Notes: generated by a model from the letters alone, not told the origin. Positions 7,351 to 17,332 are shown, numbered from the stretch's first letter. The stretch: 64,000 nucleotides of DNA from JOPF133 sp052144935 (GCA_052144935.1 JBKQPR010000375.1:13224-77223); one strand, 5' to 3'. Translations and numbers: made by a program.

Positions 7351-8787
7351 GTGGTGGCGCGCCCGCACCGGCTGTTCTGGCTACCGATCTTCGCGTTGCT
7401 GGCGGCTTCGCGGCTGTGCCACGTGGGCATCTTGTGGGAAGGTGACGCCTACCCGCTGGCGGGGGCGCGTCAGATGCTCTACGGCCACGCGCTCTACCGC
7501 GGCATCTGGTTCGACAAGCCTCCGCTGCTTCCGGCGGCCTACCTGCTGTTCGGCGCGGCGGCAGGCTGGCCTCTGCGCCTGTTCGGCGCGCTCTACGCTA
7601 CGCTCGCCTGCTGGGTGGCGTACCGCTTCGCGCGCGACCTGTGGACCGAGCGCGAAGGCCTCTGGGCCGCCGGCCTGCTGGGCTTCTTCCTGACTTTCGG
7701 CCTGCCTTCCGCGGTGATCCCGGCGGCGAGCGACCTGCTGATGCTGGCGCCGCACCTGGCCGCCGTGTGGATGGCCTGGAAACGGCGCCCGTTCTGGAGC
7801 GGCGCGCTGGCGGGCGTGGCTTTCTGGCTGAACCCCAAGGGAGTGTTCGTGGCGGCCGCGTGCGCGCTGTGGGATCCGGCAGGCATCCCGTGGATGGCGG
7901 CCGGTTTCGCCGCGGTCGGCGCAGGCCTCGCGGGGTGGTTGGCGGCCGCGGGTTCGCTAGGCGCGTATTGGGAAGAGGTGTGGCGCTGGGGACGGCTTTA
8001 CGCCGGGAGCGCGATGACCGATCAGCCCTGGCGCAATGGGACCATCCGCACGCTCAACTGGGCGGGCTTCCACGCGGCGCTGATCGTGGCGGCGGCGCTC
8101 GGTTGGGGCCGCAAGCAGACGGCGGAAGCGCTGCGCTGGGCCGCCTGGATCGCGCTGGCGCTGGTGGGCATCGCGGCGGGCCTGCGCTTTTTCCCGCGCT
8201 ACTATTTTCTGCTGCTGGCGCCGCTGGTGCTCCTGGCGGCGCGCGGCTTTGCACGCGGCTTTGTGTGGCACGGGCGCCTGCGCGGCTTCGCCATCCTGCT
8301 CCTGCTGATTCCGCTGACGCGCTTCGGCCCCGCCTACCTGACGGCCCTGCGCGACCCGGCCTGGCGCGACACCGCCATGGACCGCGACAGCCGCACCGCC
8401 GCCGCGGCCGTGCTCCGGGTGTCCGAGCCCGGCGACACCCTGTTCATCTGGGGTTACCGCCCCGAGATCTACGTCTACACCAGCCTTCCCGCGGCCACCA
8501 TTTACCTGGATTCGCAGCCGCTCACGGGCGTCCCGGCGGACCGGCACCTGACTCACTCCGAGCCCATCGAGACCCACGACGCGGCACGGCGGCGCGCGCA
8601 ATTGGCGGCCTCTCAGCCGGCCATCGTGGTGGATGGGCTGGGGCCGTACAACCCCCGCCTGGCCCTCGCCGGTTTTGCCGACCTGCGCGCGTGGCTTTCC
8701 GGCTACCACGAGGTGGCGCGCGCCGGACAGACGATTATTTACCGGCGCAACACGGCTTCCAGTACGGCATCGCGGCCGGAGAAATAA
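7351..8787 (+). CDS. GT-C (PMT/ArnT-like) membrane glycosyltransferase
   Basis: Polytopic inner-membrane protein of about 478 residues in the dolichyl/undecaprenyl-phosphate-sugar mannosyltransferase (GT39/GT83-like) style. It has an N-terminal helix, then an acidic loop EGDAYPLAGARQMLYG followed by WFDKPPLLP, the usual GT-C pattern for binding the lipid-linked sugar, then about nine further hydrophobic segments and a soluble C-terminal tail (WGYRPEIYVYT). The substrate cannot be told. The start is taken as GTG 7351 (or 7354), because the frame upstream runs into the minisatellite. The 3' end overlaps the convergent S41-like gene by 49 bp. Confidence 0.8.
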   Translation: MVARPHRLFWLPIFALLAASRLCHVGILWEGDAYPLAGARQMLYGHALYRGIWFDKPPLLPAAYLLFGAAAGWPLRLFGALYATLACWVAYRFARDLWTEREGLWAAGLLGFFLTFGLPSAVIPAASDLLMLAPHLAAVWMAWKRRPFWSGALAGVAFWLNPKGVFVAAACALWDPAGIPWMAAGFAAVGAGLAGWLAAAGSLGAYWEEVWRWGRLYAGSAMTDQPWRNGTIRTLNWAGFHAALIVAAALGWGRKQTAEALRWAAWIALALVGIAAGLRFFPRYYFLLLAPLVLLAARGFARGFVWHGRLRGFAILLLLIPLTRFGPAYLTALRDPAWRDTAMDRDSRTAAAAVLRVSEPGDTLFIWGYRPEIYVYTSLPAATIYLDSQPLTGVPADRHLTHSEPIETHDAARRRAQLAASQPAIVVDGLGPYNPRLALAGFADLRAWLSGYHEVARAGQTIIYRRNTASSTASRPEK

Positions 8788-9974
8788 TCCGCCGCGGTGA
8801 GGGGCACGGGCAGGTCGGGTTCGAGCAGCTCCCTGCCCGGCGCCAGCTTGAAATATTTCGTGCAATACCAGACGTCCAGGCCGGAGTTGGGCAGTTTGAA
8901 GCTGCGGATGTCGCCGTAGCTGTTGAGGCTCTGTGAGGAGGTCTGGCCGGCCACCACGGCGTGGAATTGCCGCTGTAGGGTCAGGGTGTTCAGAAGGCCG
9001 GAAGAAAACGTGGCGATGCTGGTGAGCACGAACAGATGGCCTTTGCGGCGCAGTTGGGGCCGCTTATCGAGCGCGGCGAGCAGGGGGCGGATGACCTCCG
9101 AGTTTCCGCCGCCGTTGTGGCGCAGGTCCACGATGACCTTATCCACTTTGTGCTGGTCGGCCGCCTCCATGGCCTGTTTGGTGAAGCCGGCGAAGGAGAG
9201 CGTCTTCATCTCCTGGCAGGAGTTGTACTGGATGTAAAGCGCCCGCGGCTCCCCCAGGTAGCGGAACCAGTAGAGCGTTTGACGGTCGCTCAGGTACAAC
9301 GGGATTTCGTATGTGGCGCCTTCCGGACGCGCGGCGAGCGGGCCTTGCTGGTTGGGCGGCACGGCCGCAACTTCGAGCGTGAACTGGCGGCCGTTCTTTT
9401 CGAAATGGAAGACCGCCGGGCCAGTCGCCGGAGCGATCCCGGTTCCGCGCAGTGCACCCGCGGTTTGCATGAAGGCGGGCAGGTTCGCCTGAGTCACCAG
9501 AGCATTCTCGCGAGGGATCAGAGACGAAAGGCGCTGGATGACCGCGCCGATGTCGTAGGCGCCGATGCCCGCGAGGCGCGCCCCGATCGCCTGGGCCTGC
9601 TCTGCCTTCGCGGCGACCACGAAGAGGCCTTCGGCGAACGGCCCGAACTGGATCGGGAATACCGGACTATCCGGAAACACGCTGACGCCGGTGTGTGCAT
9701 TGCCCACGGAGGCTACCAGCCGCTTCAGCGCCACGCGCACCTCATCGCCGGACAGGCCGGGAAGAGCTGCGGCGAGGCGCTCGACCTGGGCATCCCAATC
9801 GGCGCGCTTCAGTTGGAAAAACAGGTTGATGTGGCGTTGGGGCAGCTCCCTGGCAAGGACATCGAGATCCTGCTTCCAGGCTTCGGGAGTGAGATCGGCG
9901 GCGTGGCCGGCAGCGGCCGTGAGGAGGCAGAGGGCCAGCGCCAAGGCGCGCCCTGCCGATCGCCGGGAAATCAT
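8739..9974 (-). CDS. S41-family peptidase-like secreted protein
   Basis: The 411-residue protein has a signal peptide (about 1-25, ending AAAGHAADL) and is probably periplasmic or secreted. The C-terminal half shows the S41/tail-specific protease core: VIVDLRHNGGGNSEV, then FVLTSIATFSSG with the likely catalytic Ser, then GQTSSQSLNSYGD. The N-terminal region resembles the helical cap common in uncharacterised S41 proteins; no clear PDZ domain is seen. The substrate is unknown. The gene is convergent with, and overlaps, the glycosyltransferase gene. Confidence 0.85.
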   Translation of the reverse strand: MISRRSAGRALALALCLLTAAAGHAADLTPEAWKQDLDVLARELPQRHINLFFQLKRADWDAQVERLAAALPGLSGDEVRVALKRLVASVGNAHTGVSVFPDSPVFPIQFGPFAEGLFVVAAKAEQAQAIGARLAGIGAYDIGAVIQRLSSLIPRENALVTQANLPAFMQTAGALRGTGIAPATGPAVFHFEKNGRQFTLEVAAVPPNQQGPLAARPEGATYEIPLYLSDRQTLYWFRYLGEPRALYIQYNSCQEMKTLSFAGFTKQAMEAADQHKVDKVIVDLRHNGGGNSEVIRPLLAALDKRPQLRRKGHLFVLTSIATFSSGLLNTLTLQRQFHAVVAGQTSSQSLNSYGDIRSFKLPNSGLDVWYCTKYFKLAPGRELLEPDLPVPLTAADYFSGRDAVLEAVLRR

Positions 9975-10007
9975 CTGCTCCGCATCCTAACACGACTGGC
10001 GGGCCGG

Positions 10008-10715
10008 CTACGGGCGGGTTACCGAGCCGCCCATCCCCAGTTTGGCGGCGATCCGGCGGGCCGTCGAGATGCGCGCCTCCTTGAGCGCGAACCCCTGAGT
10101 GGCGACCGCCTGCACCGTATCGGGCGCCGCCGTTTTGGGCGTCCCGCTATAGAAGGGAGGCTCCGGAGCATATTCCATGGCAAGTTGAATCTCTTGCGCG
10201 ACCTGGTCGCCGCGCAGCATGGCGGCAACACGGAGAGCGCCATCGATGCCCGCGGTCACGCCCGCGGCGCTCACCAGATTTCCATCGACCACAACGCGTG
10301 CATCCACGGGTATGGCGCCAAAGTAAGGGAGCAAGTCGAAAGCCGTCCAGTGAGTGGTTGCGCGCCGGCCCCGCAGGATGCCCGCGGCCCCGCAGATCAA
10401 TGCGCCGGTGCAGACCGAAAAGACGGTTCGGCCCGATTCGGTTTGCTTGCGGATAAACGAGAGCACCTTGTCATCGTCCATGAGAGATTCCTGTCCGGGA
10501 CCGCCGGGCACCTGCAGGACGTCCAGCGGCGGAGCCTGCTCCATGGTCGTTTCGGGTGTGAGGATCAGGCCTTTGTAATCGCTCAGGGGACGCGTATCCT
10601 TCCAGAGAACATGGACCGTCGCATCGGGAATTCGCGAAAACACCTCGAACGGGCCGGTGAAATCGATCTGGTCCAGGCGGGGGTAAATGAGAATTCCGAT
10701 ATGCAGGTGAGCCAG
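10008..10715 (-). CDS. DJ-1/PfpI-family (GATase1-like) protein
   Basis: A class-I glutamine-amidotransferase-fold protein of about 235 residues. Hallmarks are HIGILIYPRLDQIDFTGPFEVF at the start, VLQVPGGPGQESL, and the nucleophile elbow FSVCTGALICGAAG with the reactive Cys. Members are isonitrile hydratases, chaperone-like proteins or unknowns; there is no AraC domain. A strong AGGAGG (10722-10727) lies six bases before CTG 10715, which gives MAHLHIGIL; the alternative is ATG 10859 with a leader lacking similarity. A CTG start is unusual, so the exact N-terminus is uncertain. Confidence 0.85.
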   Translation of the reverse strand: MAHLHIGILIYPRLDQIDFTGPFEVFSRIPDATVHVLWKDTRPLSDYKGLILTPETTMEQAPPLDVLQVPGGPGQESLMDDDKVLSFIRKQTESGRTVFSVCTGALICGAAGILRGRRATTHWTAFDLLPYFGAIPVDARVVVDGNLVSAAGVTAGIDGALRVAAMLRGDQVAQEIQLAMEYAPEPPFYSGTPKTAAPDTVQAVATQGFALKEARISTARRIAAKLGMGGSVTRP

Positions 10716-10783
10716 AAGAGACCTCCTGGTTTGATGGTAGCGGTTCTCGGGTGCGTAGCCGAGGTTGGATTCACCGTCCGTAT

Positions 10784-10802
10784 GCGGACGGTTGGCAGGC
10801 GG
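10784..10802. repeat. Half-copy of the dispersed palindromic repeat
   Basis: These 19 bases (GCGGACGGTTGGCAGGCGG) are identical to the left side of the repeat at 13614-13632. The right half that would form the hairpin is missing here. Confidence 0.55.
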
Positions 10803-10998
10803 GCCCAGCAGAGGCGTTAGAATTGCGAGCCGCACGGCCCTCGCGGGATCAAAGTGCATTGCCCGGCGTTATCGGGGCGTTGCATGGAGAGCGATCCGCC
10901 TCAGGCGCACCAAAATGGCGGTCACTTCAGCGGTTGGGCAGCGGTTGGCCGTTATTCGGGATCTAAACCTTTGTTTGGGGTAGAATTGACCAGATCGT

Positions 10999-13356
10999 AT
11001 GCCTCTGTCCCCAGGTTCCAGGCTCGGCCCTTATGAAATCCTCACTGCTATCGGCGCGGGTGGCATGGGTGAAGTGTACAAAGCCCGCGACTCCCGGCTA
11101 GGACGCCACGTAGCCATCAAGACCGCGCTCGGCGGCTTCGGTGAGCGCTTCGAGCACGAGGCGCGGACCATCGCTGCGCTGAACCACCCCAACATCTGCA
11201 CCATTCACGACGTGGGTGAGCAAGACGGGATTCGCTATATCGCGATGGAACTCCTGGAAGGCGGGACGCTTCAGGAGCGGATTGGCGGTCATCCCCTGGC
11301 GCCCGCGGACGCCGTTGAAATCGCGCTCCTCGCCGCCGCCGGACTGGAGACCGCGCATGCGAAAGGGATCGTGCATCGCGACATCAAGCCGGCCAACATC
11401 TTCCTGACCAGCGATGGCCAGGCAAAGATTATGGACTTCGGCCTAGCCAAGTTTACCCCGGAATCCGGACCGGCGAATTCGCAAGACGAGACCGTCACGC
11501 TCGGCCAGGCCGCCCTAACCATGGCGGGAACGGCGGTGGGCACGGTGGCCTACATGTCTCCGGAGCAGGCCCGCGGCGAGCCGCTCGACGCCCGCAGCGA
11601 CATTTTCTCCTTCGGCGCGGTGCTGTTTGAAATGCTGACCGGCGTGCGCGCCTTCCGCGGGAAAACCCTGGCTGCCCAGTTCGACGCGATTCTGCACCAG
11701 CCGCTTCCGCCGGTCCGCACTCTGGCTCCCTCGGTTTCCGCGGAGTTGGAACGTATTGTCGCCAAGGCCACGGAGAAAGATCGCGGCTTGCGCTACCAGA
11801 CCGTCGCCGAGATGCGGCAGGATTTGAAGCGCATCCAGCCCTATTCGGCCACCACAGAACTGCACCAGCCGCCCGTGAAGAGGATTGCGCGCTGGCTCCT
11901 GCCGGCCGCGGCCGCGCTGGGGCTGGCTGGCATCGCGGGCGGCTTTTTTTGGAAGACTCACTCCGGCGCGGCCCCCATCCACTCCATCGTGGTCCTGCCG
12001 CTGGAGACGATTTCCGCCGGCGCCGAGGACTACTTCACCGACGGGATGACCGCCGAGCTCATCGATGCGATGATGAGGATTCGCGGATGGCGCATCATTT
12101 CCCGCACCTCCGCCATGCAATACAAGAATGCACACAAGGCTCTTCCCACCATCGCCAGGGAACTGGGCGTCGACGCAGTGGTGGAGGGCACGGTCCAGCG
12201 CTCCGGCGACCGCGTACGCATCTCCGCCCGCCTGATTCGAGCCGGCGCCAACGAGGAGAATCTGTGGGCGGAGAGCTTCGATCGCGATGTTCGCGACGTG
12301 CTGGACCTCCAGGCCGACGTGGCCCGCTCGATTGCCGATCGGATCAAGGTCTCGCTGACGCCGCAGGAACAGGGGCAGTTCGCCGAGCGGCATCCGGTGG
12401 ATCCCGCGGTGCTCGATCTTTACCTCCGGGGCCGGGCTTCGATGGATGCCGGTACGGAAGAGGGAATTCGAAAAGCGATGGACTTCTTCGAACAGGCGCT
12501 GGCGCACGACCGTTCCTACGCGCCAGCGGAAGCGGCGCTGGCCCTGGCGTATGGCGCGCTCACTCCGGATTTCGAGAGACCCAAGGACGTGATGCCCAAA
12601 TCCCGCGAGCACGCGCAAAGAGCTATCGACCTCTCGCACGACACGCTGGCAGAGGCGGACACCGCGATGGCCTCCGTGATGTTGCGCTTCGATTGGGACT
12701 GGACCGGCGCGGAGCGGGAACTGAGGCATGCCTTGGATTTGAACCCCAATTCGGCCGATGCCCACGACTGGTACGGCGGCTATTTTATGTCCCTCTCCAT
12801 GCACGACCAGGCCATTGCGGAGTCCGAGCTGGCGCACCAACTGGACCCGGTTTCCTACCCGATCTATAACGATTTCCTGAATGCCCTGGTGGTGGCGAGG
12901 CAATATGAGCGCGCCATCGCCGAGTGCCGCCGTGCGATCGCGCTCTATCCCGATTTTGCCTACGGCTATGCGTGGCTGGGGATGGCCTACATGCTGAACG
13001 GCCAAGCTCAAGAGGCGGTCAAAGCTGCGCAAAACGCTTACCGTCTGGATCAGCACGTGACCATCACCACGTTCCTGGCGATGGCGCAGGCGGCCGCGGG
13101 CAATACCGCGGAGGCGAAAAGACTGGCGGATGTGCTCGACAAAAAGGCGAGGTCGCACTACGTTTGCGCCTACGAGGTCGCGGGGGTGCATCTGTCCCTC
13201 GGCGAGAACGATAAGGCGGTGCAACTGTTGCGCCAGGGAGAGACTGAGCGGTGCGATTGTCAGATCTGGCTGCGATCGGAACCCTGGATGGACGGGATAC
13301 GGAAGGATCCGAACTACAACCGGTTCATCCGGAATATCGGCTATCCGGCGAAATGA
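10999..13356 (+). CDS. Membrane Ser/Thr protein kinase with TolB-like and TPR sensor regions
   Basis: A 785-residue PknB-type kinase. The cytoplasmic kinase domain (about 10-280) is complete: glycine loop GAGGMG at 19-24, Lys41 in VAIK, catalytic HRDIKPAN at 126-133 and DFG at 146-148. A single membrane helix spans about 299-318. Outside lie a TolB-N-like domain of the adenylate-cyclase-associated type (about 328-455; VVLPLE...YFTDGMTAELI...ARELGVDAVVEGTVQRSG) and then TPR repeats to the end (for example YAWLGMAYMLNGQAQEAVKAA). Such kinases are very common in Acidobacteria and are inferred to sense an envelope signal. It stands alone, with a likely terminator downstream. Confidence 0.95.
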   Translation: MPLSPGSRLGPYEILTAIGAGGMGEVYKARDSRLGRHVAIKTALGGFGERFEHEARTIAALNHPNICTIHDVGEQDGIRYIAMELLEGGTLQERIGGHPLAPADAVEIALLAAAGLETAHAKGIVHRDIKPANIFLTSDGQAKIMDFGLAKFTPESGPANSQDETVTLGQAALTMAGTAVGTVAYMSPEQARGEPLDARSDIFSFGAVLFEMLTGVRAFRGKTLAAQFDAILHQPLPPVRTLAPSVSAELERIVAKATEKDRGLRYQTVAEMRQDLKRIQPYSATTELHQPPVKRIARWLLPAAAALGLAGIAGGFFWKTHSGAAPIHSIVVLPLETISAGAEDYFTDGMTAELIDAMMRIRGWRIISRTSAMQYKNAHKALPTIARELGVDAVVEGTVQRSGDRVRISARLIRAGANEENLWAESFDRDVRDVLDLQADVARSIADRIKVSLTPQEQGQFAERHPVDPAVLDLYLRGRASMDAGTEEGIRKAMDFFEQALAHDRSYAPAEAALALAYGALTPDFERPKDVMPKSREHAQRAIDLSHDTLAEADTAMASVMLRFDWDWTGAERELRHALDLNPNSADAHDWYGGYFMSLSMHDQAIAESELAHQLDPVSYPIYNDFLNALVVARQYERAIAECRRAIALYPDFAYGYAWLGMAYMLNGQAQEAVKAAQNAYRLDQHVTITTFLAMAQAAAGNTAEAKRLADVLDKKARSHYVCAYEVAGVHLSLGENDKAVQLLRQGETERCDCQIWLRSEPWMDGIRKDPNYNRFIRNIGYPAK

Positions 13357-13520
13357 GCATAATCGGCGCCTGACCGCGGATCTAAAGAAATAACCGCCCA
13401 AGGCCGGGGAGCCGGCATCCCGGACAACTGTCGGAAGCAGGGCAGAGCCAGATTGGTCCCAGTAAGTCGCCTACACGTCAACCTGACGGGAAACGCCCTA
13501 CCCGTAGAAGTGGCGCTCCC

Positions 13521-13540
13521 AGCCCAGTCGGGCTTGTTTT
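13521..13540 (+). terminator. Probable intrinsic terminator
   Basis: A 5-bp stem AGCCC/GGGCT with the 4-base loop AGTC is followed by TGTTTT. It lies about 165 bases after the kinase gene, in the gap before the convergent receptor gene. Confidence 0.5.
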
Positions 13541-13617
13541 AGCGCCCGGCCTGCCCCGGCTCACAGGTCAACACGTTGCGGGGCAATGTGGGGCAGGCGG
13601 GCGGTTCTCGCGCGGAC

Positions 13618-13646
13618 GGTTGGCAGGCGGAAGCGCCTGCCCCACC
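13618..13646. repeat. Dispersed palindromic repeat, copy 1
   Basis: An imperfect palindrome: GGTTGGCAGGCG and CGCCTGCCCCACC around a 4-base loop GAAG. It abuts the stop codon of the Oar-like gene. Related copies sit at 26511-26538, 38631-38658 and 51648-51675. Confidence 0.85.
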
Positions 13647-16600
13647 TCAAAACTCGAGCCGCGCCTGAAACGCGACCATGCGGGGGGAACTGTCGCCGCC
13701 CAGCCCAACGCCGAGCAGACCGCTGGGCGGCGACGTGGTGTAAGTGAGGGCGCCAAAACCTGTCTCGGTGGATGGCTTGCCGGGGATGCCGGCGTACCCG
13801 AGCACCGGGAGTCCGAAATTCGGATGATTGAACAGGTTGAAGAACTGGCCGTCGATGCGCAGTTTCGCGCGCTCGCTTAGCACGAACCATTTGGTGAGAT
13901 ACAGGTCGCTCCACGTAAAGTCGGGACCGCGCTGAGCGTTCCGTCCCAAGTTTCCAAACTGGCAGGTGACTGGAGTGTCGCCGCCAACGCATGCGCCCGT
14001 GCTCGGATCGACGGTGGACGCGAAGGCATCCGGGTTCAGCCACTGAACGGTGCCGGGCTGAGTGACGCCGGGAATCGGGGCGTGCGCATACTGCCCGGCG
14101 CCGGGCCCGGATGGCGCCACGGCGCTGGCGAACTGCGGACCGCTGCCATTGACAATGCCGTTTCCATTGGCCGAATAGGGTGCGCTCAATACGGAGAATG
14201 GAATTCCGCTGTGCCAAAACACCGATCCGGACACCTGCCATCCGTTCAGCGCGGCTCCGAAGCGGCCGCGTAACTTGATGGGGAGTTCATAGACATAAGT
14301 GGCGGTGAGGTTGTGCCGCACATCGTAGTCGCAGGGGCCACGATCGCGCTGCAGATCGCCGGGAATCGGCGAGAGAATGCCTCCGGCGGAGAAGGACAGG
14401 AACCCACCGTTGGACACCGTATCGATGCAGCGGCTGAATGTGTAATTGGCCTGGAGCTGCAAACCATGCCCAAGGCGCTTCTCGGCCGTGGTTTGAAGGC
14501 CGTTGTAGTGGCTGTTTGCCCCGGTCGCGAGTTGCGTGACAGCGGCGAATCTCGGGTCCGCCGGCGCGCCATAGGGGAACGGCGCAAAGCAGCCGGGACA
14601 CACCGTCTGATAACCGTTCACCTGAGTCGTGTAAGGCTGGTTCACGGCGCGGGTGCCCACATACTGAGCGCGCAGATTGATGGTATTCCCGATCTGGCGT
14701 TCCAGGGCCAGGCTCCACTCGATGAAGTAGGGCGCGCGCAGCTTTCCATCGGGCACGGCCGTAATGGCGACGGGTTGCAGGCAGGCGCCCGGATTCGAGA
14801 GCGGCGAGGCGCAGGAGAGTTGGCCTTTGGCGAAGCCGGCGTTAAAAACCCGGTTTGCGGCGACCGTCGCGTCGACCGCGCTGTCCGGTACTCCCGGCGC
14901 GATGGCCGTTCCGCCAACCGTACCCAGGAGACCTCCCTGGAAAGTCTCGGAGTACGGCGGATTGACGCCCACCAGATCGACCACGCTGCCGGGCAGCAGA
15001 TCGCTGAACAGGCCGAATCCGCTGCGCAGGACGGTCTTCGGCGCAAGCTGAAACGCCAGGGCGGTGCGCGGTTGAAGAATGGCCAGCGGCGTGGAATCGA
15101 AGATGTTTCCCAGGCCTGTCCGGATGGCCGCGTTCAGCGGCTGATCGACATCGTGAGAAATCGAATCGAAGGAGCCGGAGAGGCGCGCCACCGCATCGTG
15201 CGGATTGAGAGGATTGGCATTGTGGGTGGCGCGGATTCCGAAGGTCCAGGTAAGCCGCGGAGTCAATCTCCAGGTGTCCTGCGCGTACAGATCCAGATTC
15301 AGGAAATTGTACGGCTGCGAGTTAGCCAGCGGAAACGTCTTGGAGGCTGTCGAAGCCACACCGTAGATGAATTGCGGCAGAGTCGTGTAAGTGACCAGCG
15401 GAACCGCTCCCACGCCGAAGTCATAGTCATTCAGGAGGAAGATTCGCGTGTTGGTTCCAAAACGAAAGTCATGCGCGCCCATGGTCCACGCCAGGTTGTC
15501 ATTGATGAAGAAACGGGTGGCCCGCCGCCCCTGCACCCAGGAGTTGTCCATGCCGCCGACGGTCGTAAAGGGAGCGTTTGCGCCGCTGCCCTGCAGCACG
15601 ATCGGGAATGCCGCCAGGGTCTGCTGAAGATCGCCCGGTCCGAAGAGGCTCTCATACCAGGAGAACGCCGGGTTGAAATAGTTCACCAGCTTGGAAGAGA
15701 AGAGATGGGTGTAACCGGCAGCGAATGAGTAAAGCGGCTGCGGAGAGACGGCGTTGAACAAGGGATTGATCGGGTCCGTATAGGCGGCCTGTAAACCGGT
15801 GTCGGCCTGAAACCGATACCAGGTGATATTTTTCTCGTCGATGTTGTAGTCGATCCGGACGGTCTGGACCTGTTCGCGATCGTCGCTGGAATGGGAGATG
15901 CTCTGGCGATTGGCGCACCCATTGCCGTCGGGCGGAACGCCCGCTACGAGGCTGCCGTAGTTGTCAAACGGGCAGCCCAGAATGGCCAGCGGCGTCCCGG
16001 CCGTGCTTCCATACAGGCTGAACATTTTTTGGTAGAAGGGAGCCAATTGCGGCGCTGGTTGGTAGGTGGACCCTGTCACTGCGTCCGCGCCGCCCAGCGG
16101 GAGTTGCTGTAAGACGTATTGCTGGAAGGCCGGCGTCGGGACTGTCGTGGCGGACACGATCGGCAAGGCAATCCGGACCCATTCGCTGTCGAAGAAGAAG
16201 AACAGCTTGTTGCGCCGGATGGGGCCACCCAGGCTGCCGCCGAAATGGTTCACGGTGGAGCGCGGCTGGTGGTTTCCCGGCGTGGAGTTGGTGAAGAAAT
16301 CGGCGGCATTGAATCGCGAGCCATTCCAAAGCTCGTACAGGTTTCCATGAAAACGATTGCCGCCCGATTTGGTAACGTAGTTGACTTGCGACGCGCCATA
16401 GCGGCCCTCATCGACGGTGTACGAGAGCGTATTGACGGTGACCTCGGCGATGGAATTCAGGCCCAGCACCAGATTGGTCGAGAGGCCGCTGTTGAGATTG
16501 GTGAGCGGGTCGTTGGTTTCCAGGCCGTCGACGATATAGCCGTTGGACAAGGACGGCAGCCCGTTGAACTGGACATTGCCGTAGCCGTTGGTGCCACCCA

Positions 16601-17144
16601 CGAAATCGTTGCCGCTGCCCGCGGTATTGATCAGGGCGCCGGCAGCGAACTGCAGCGGATACGTCATGTCGCCACCGGGGTTGGGCAGGTCTTCCAGCGC
16701 CCGCGCGTTCAGCGTGGTCGCGGTGTTGGGGTTCGCGGGGTTTACCAGCGGCGCCTCACCGGTCACCATCACGGCGCCTCTGGCCGAAGCGACCTGCAGC
16801 ATGAAGTTGACCGTCTGTCTTTGCCCCAGCCCCGAGGAAACGGACTCGTCGATCTGCGGATCGAAGCCATCGGCCTCGGCCTTCACCGAGTACGAGCCGG
16901 GCTTCAACTGCGGGAAACTGAAGCGGCCGGACTCATCGGTTTTAGCACTGCGCTTCGATCCGTTCTCCGTTCCGACGATGGTGACCGTGGCGGCCGCAAT
17001 AGCGCCTCCGCTGGGATCGACTACCGTGCCCACAATCGCGCTGGTGGTCTCTCCCTGGGCCTGGAGGCCCTCGGGAAAACAGGCGCAGGACGCCAGGCAG
17101 CCGGACAGGAAGAGGGCGCCAGCCCGCCAACGAAGATTAGGCAC
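13647..17144 (-). CDS. Oar-like TonB-dependent receptor with carboxypeptidase-regulatory-like N-domain
   Basis: A protein of about 1165 residues, one of the very large outer-membrane receptors expanded in Acidobacteria. A signal peptide precedes a carboxypeptidase-regulatory-like beta-sandwich (IVGTVVDPSGGAIAAATVTI...GRFSFPQLKPGSYSVKAEADGF). Next comes a plug-like region (PLQFAAGALINTAG; GLETNDPLTN) and a long beta-barrel with many Tyr/Phe-rich strands, ending in an aromatic-terminated strand (VAFQARLEF). The substrate is unknown but polysaccharide breakdown products are a usual guess. The start is taken at GTG 17144 by signal-peptide position; a frame runs to ATG 17285. It is divergent from the DtxR gene. 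Confidence 0.92.
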   Translation of the reverse strand: MPNLRWRAGALFLSGCLASCACFPEGLQAQGETTSAIVGTVVDPSGGAIAAATVTIVGTENGSKRSAKTDESGRFSFPQLKPGSYSVKAEADGFDPQIDESVSSGLGQRQTVNFMLQVASARGAVMVTGEAPLVNPANPNTATTLNARALEDLPNPGGDMTYPLQFAAGALINTAGSGNDFVGGTNGYGNVQFNGLPSLSNGYIVDGLETNDPLTNLNSGLSTNLVLGLNSIAEVTVNTLSYTVDEGRYGASQVNYVTKSGGNRFHGNLYELWNGSRFNAADFFTNSTPGNHQPRSTVNHFGGSLGGPIRRNKLFFFFDSEWVRIALPIVSATTVPTPAFQQYVLQQLPLGGADAVTGSTYQPAPQLAPFYQKMFSLYGSTAGTPLAILGCPFDNYGSLVAGVPPDGNGCANRQSISHSSDDREQVQTVRIDYNIDEKNITWYRFQADTGLQAAYTDPINPLFNAVSPQPLYSFAAGYTHLFSSKLVNYFNPAFSWYESLFGPGDLQQTLAAFPIVLQGSGANAPFTTVGGMDNSWVQGRRATRFFINDNLAWTMGAHDFRFGTNTRIFLLNDYDFGVGAVPLVTYTTLPQFIYGVASTASKTFPLANSQPYNFLNLDLYAQDTWRLTPRLTWTFGIRATHNANPLNPHDAVARLSGSFDSISHDVDQPLNAAIRTGLGNIFDSTPLAILQPRTALAFQLAPKTVLRSGFGLFSDLLPGSVVDLVGVNPPYSETFQGGLLGTVGGTAIAPGVPDSAVDATVAANRVFNAGFAKGQLSCASPLSNPGACLQPVAITAVPDGKLRAPYFIEWSLALERQIGNTINLRAQYVGTRAVNQPYTTQVNGYQTVCPGCFAPFPYGAPADPRFAAVTQLATGANSHYNGLQTTAEKRLGHGLQLQANYTFSRCIDTVSNGGFLSFSAGGILSPIPGDLQRDRGPCDYDVRHNLTATYVYELPIKLRGRFGAALNGWQVSGSVFWHSGIPFSVLSAPYSANGNGIVNGSGPQFASAVAPSGPGAGQYAHAPIPGVTQPGTVQWLNPDAFASTVDPSTGACVGGDTPVTCQFGNLGRNAQRGPDFTWSDLYLTKWFVLSERAKLRIDGQFFNLFNHPNFGLPVLGYAGIPGKPSTETGFGALTYTTSPPSGLLGVGLGGDSSPRMVAFQARLEF

Positions 17145-17314
17145 CCCTAATATTAACGTATGACCGGTACGGCCCGCAACGCGAATATGCCGGCTGGATG
17201 CTGTGCGAATGCCGCCTTGCCGATGCGGCGGAAGCCTGGAAACGCAAGCCGCCAGCGGGCATCGGCCCGCCGCCACCGGTTGCAATTAATGGGCCGGCGG
17301 GCTTAGAATCACGA

Positions 17315-17328
17315 TTAGTTGCGTCTAA
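17315..17328. promoter_or_regulatory. Possible DtxR-type operator
   Basis: A short inverted repeat TTAG-N6-CTAA lies 4 bases before the DtxR-family start codon and between divergent genes. DtxR/IdeR operators are built from TTAGG/CCTAA half sites, so autoregulation is plausible, but the match is partial. Confidence 0.35.
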
Positions 17329-17332
17329 AATA

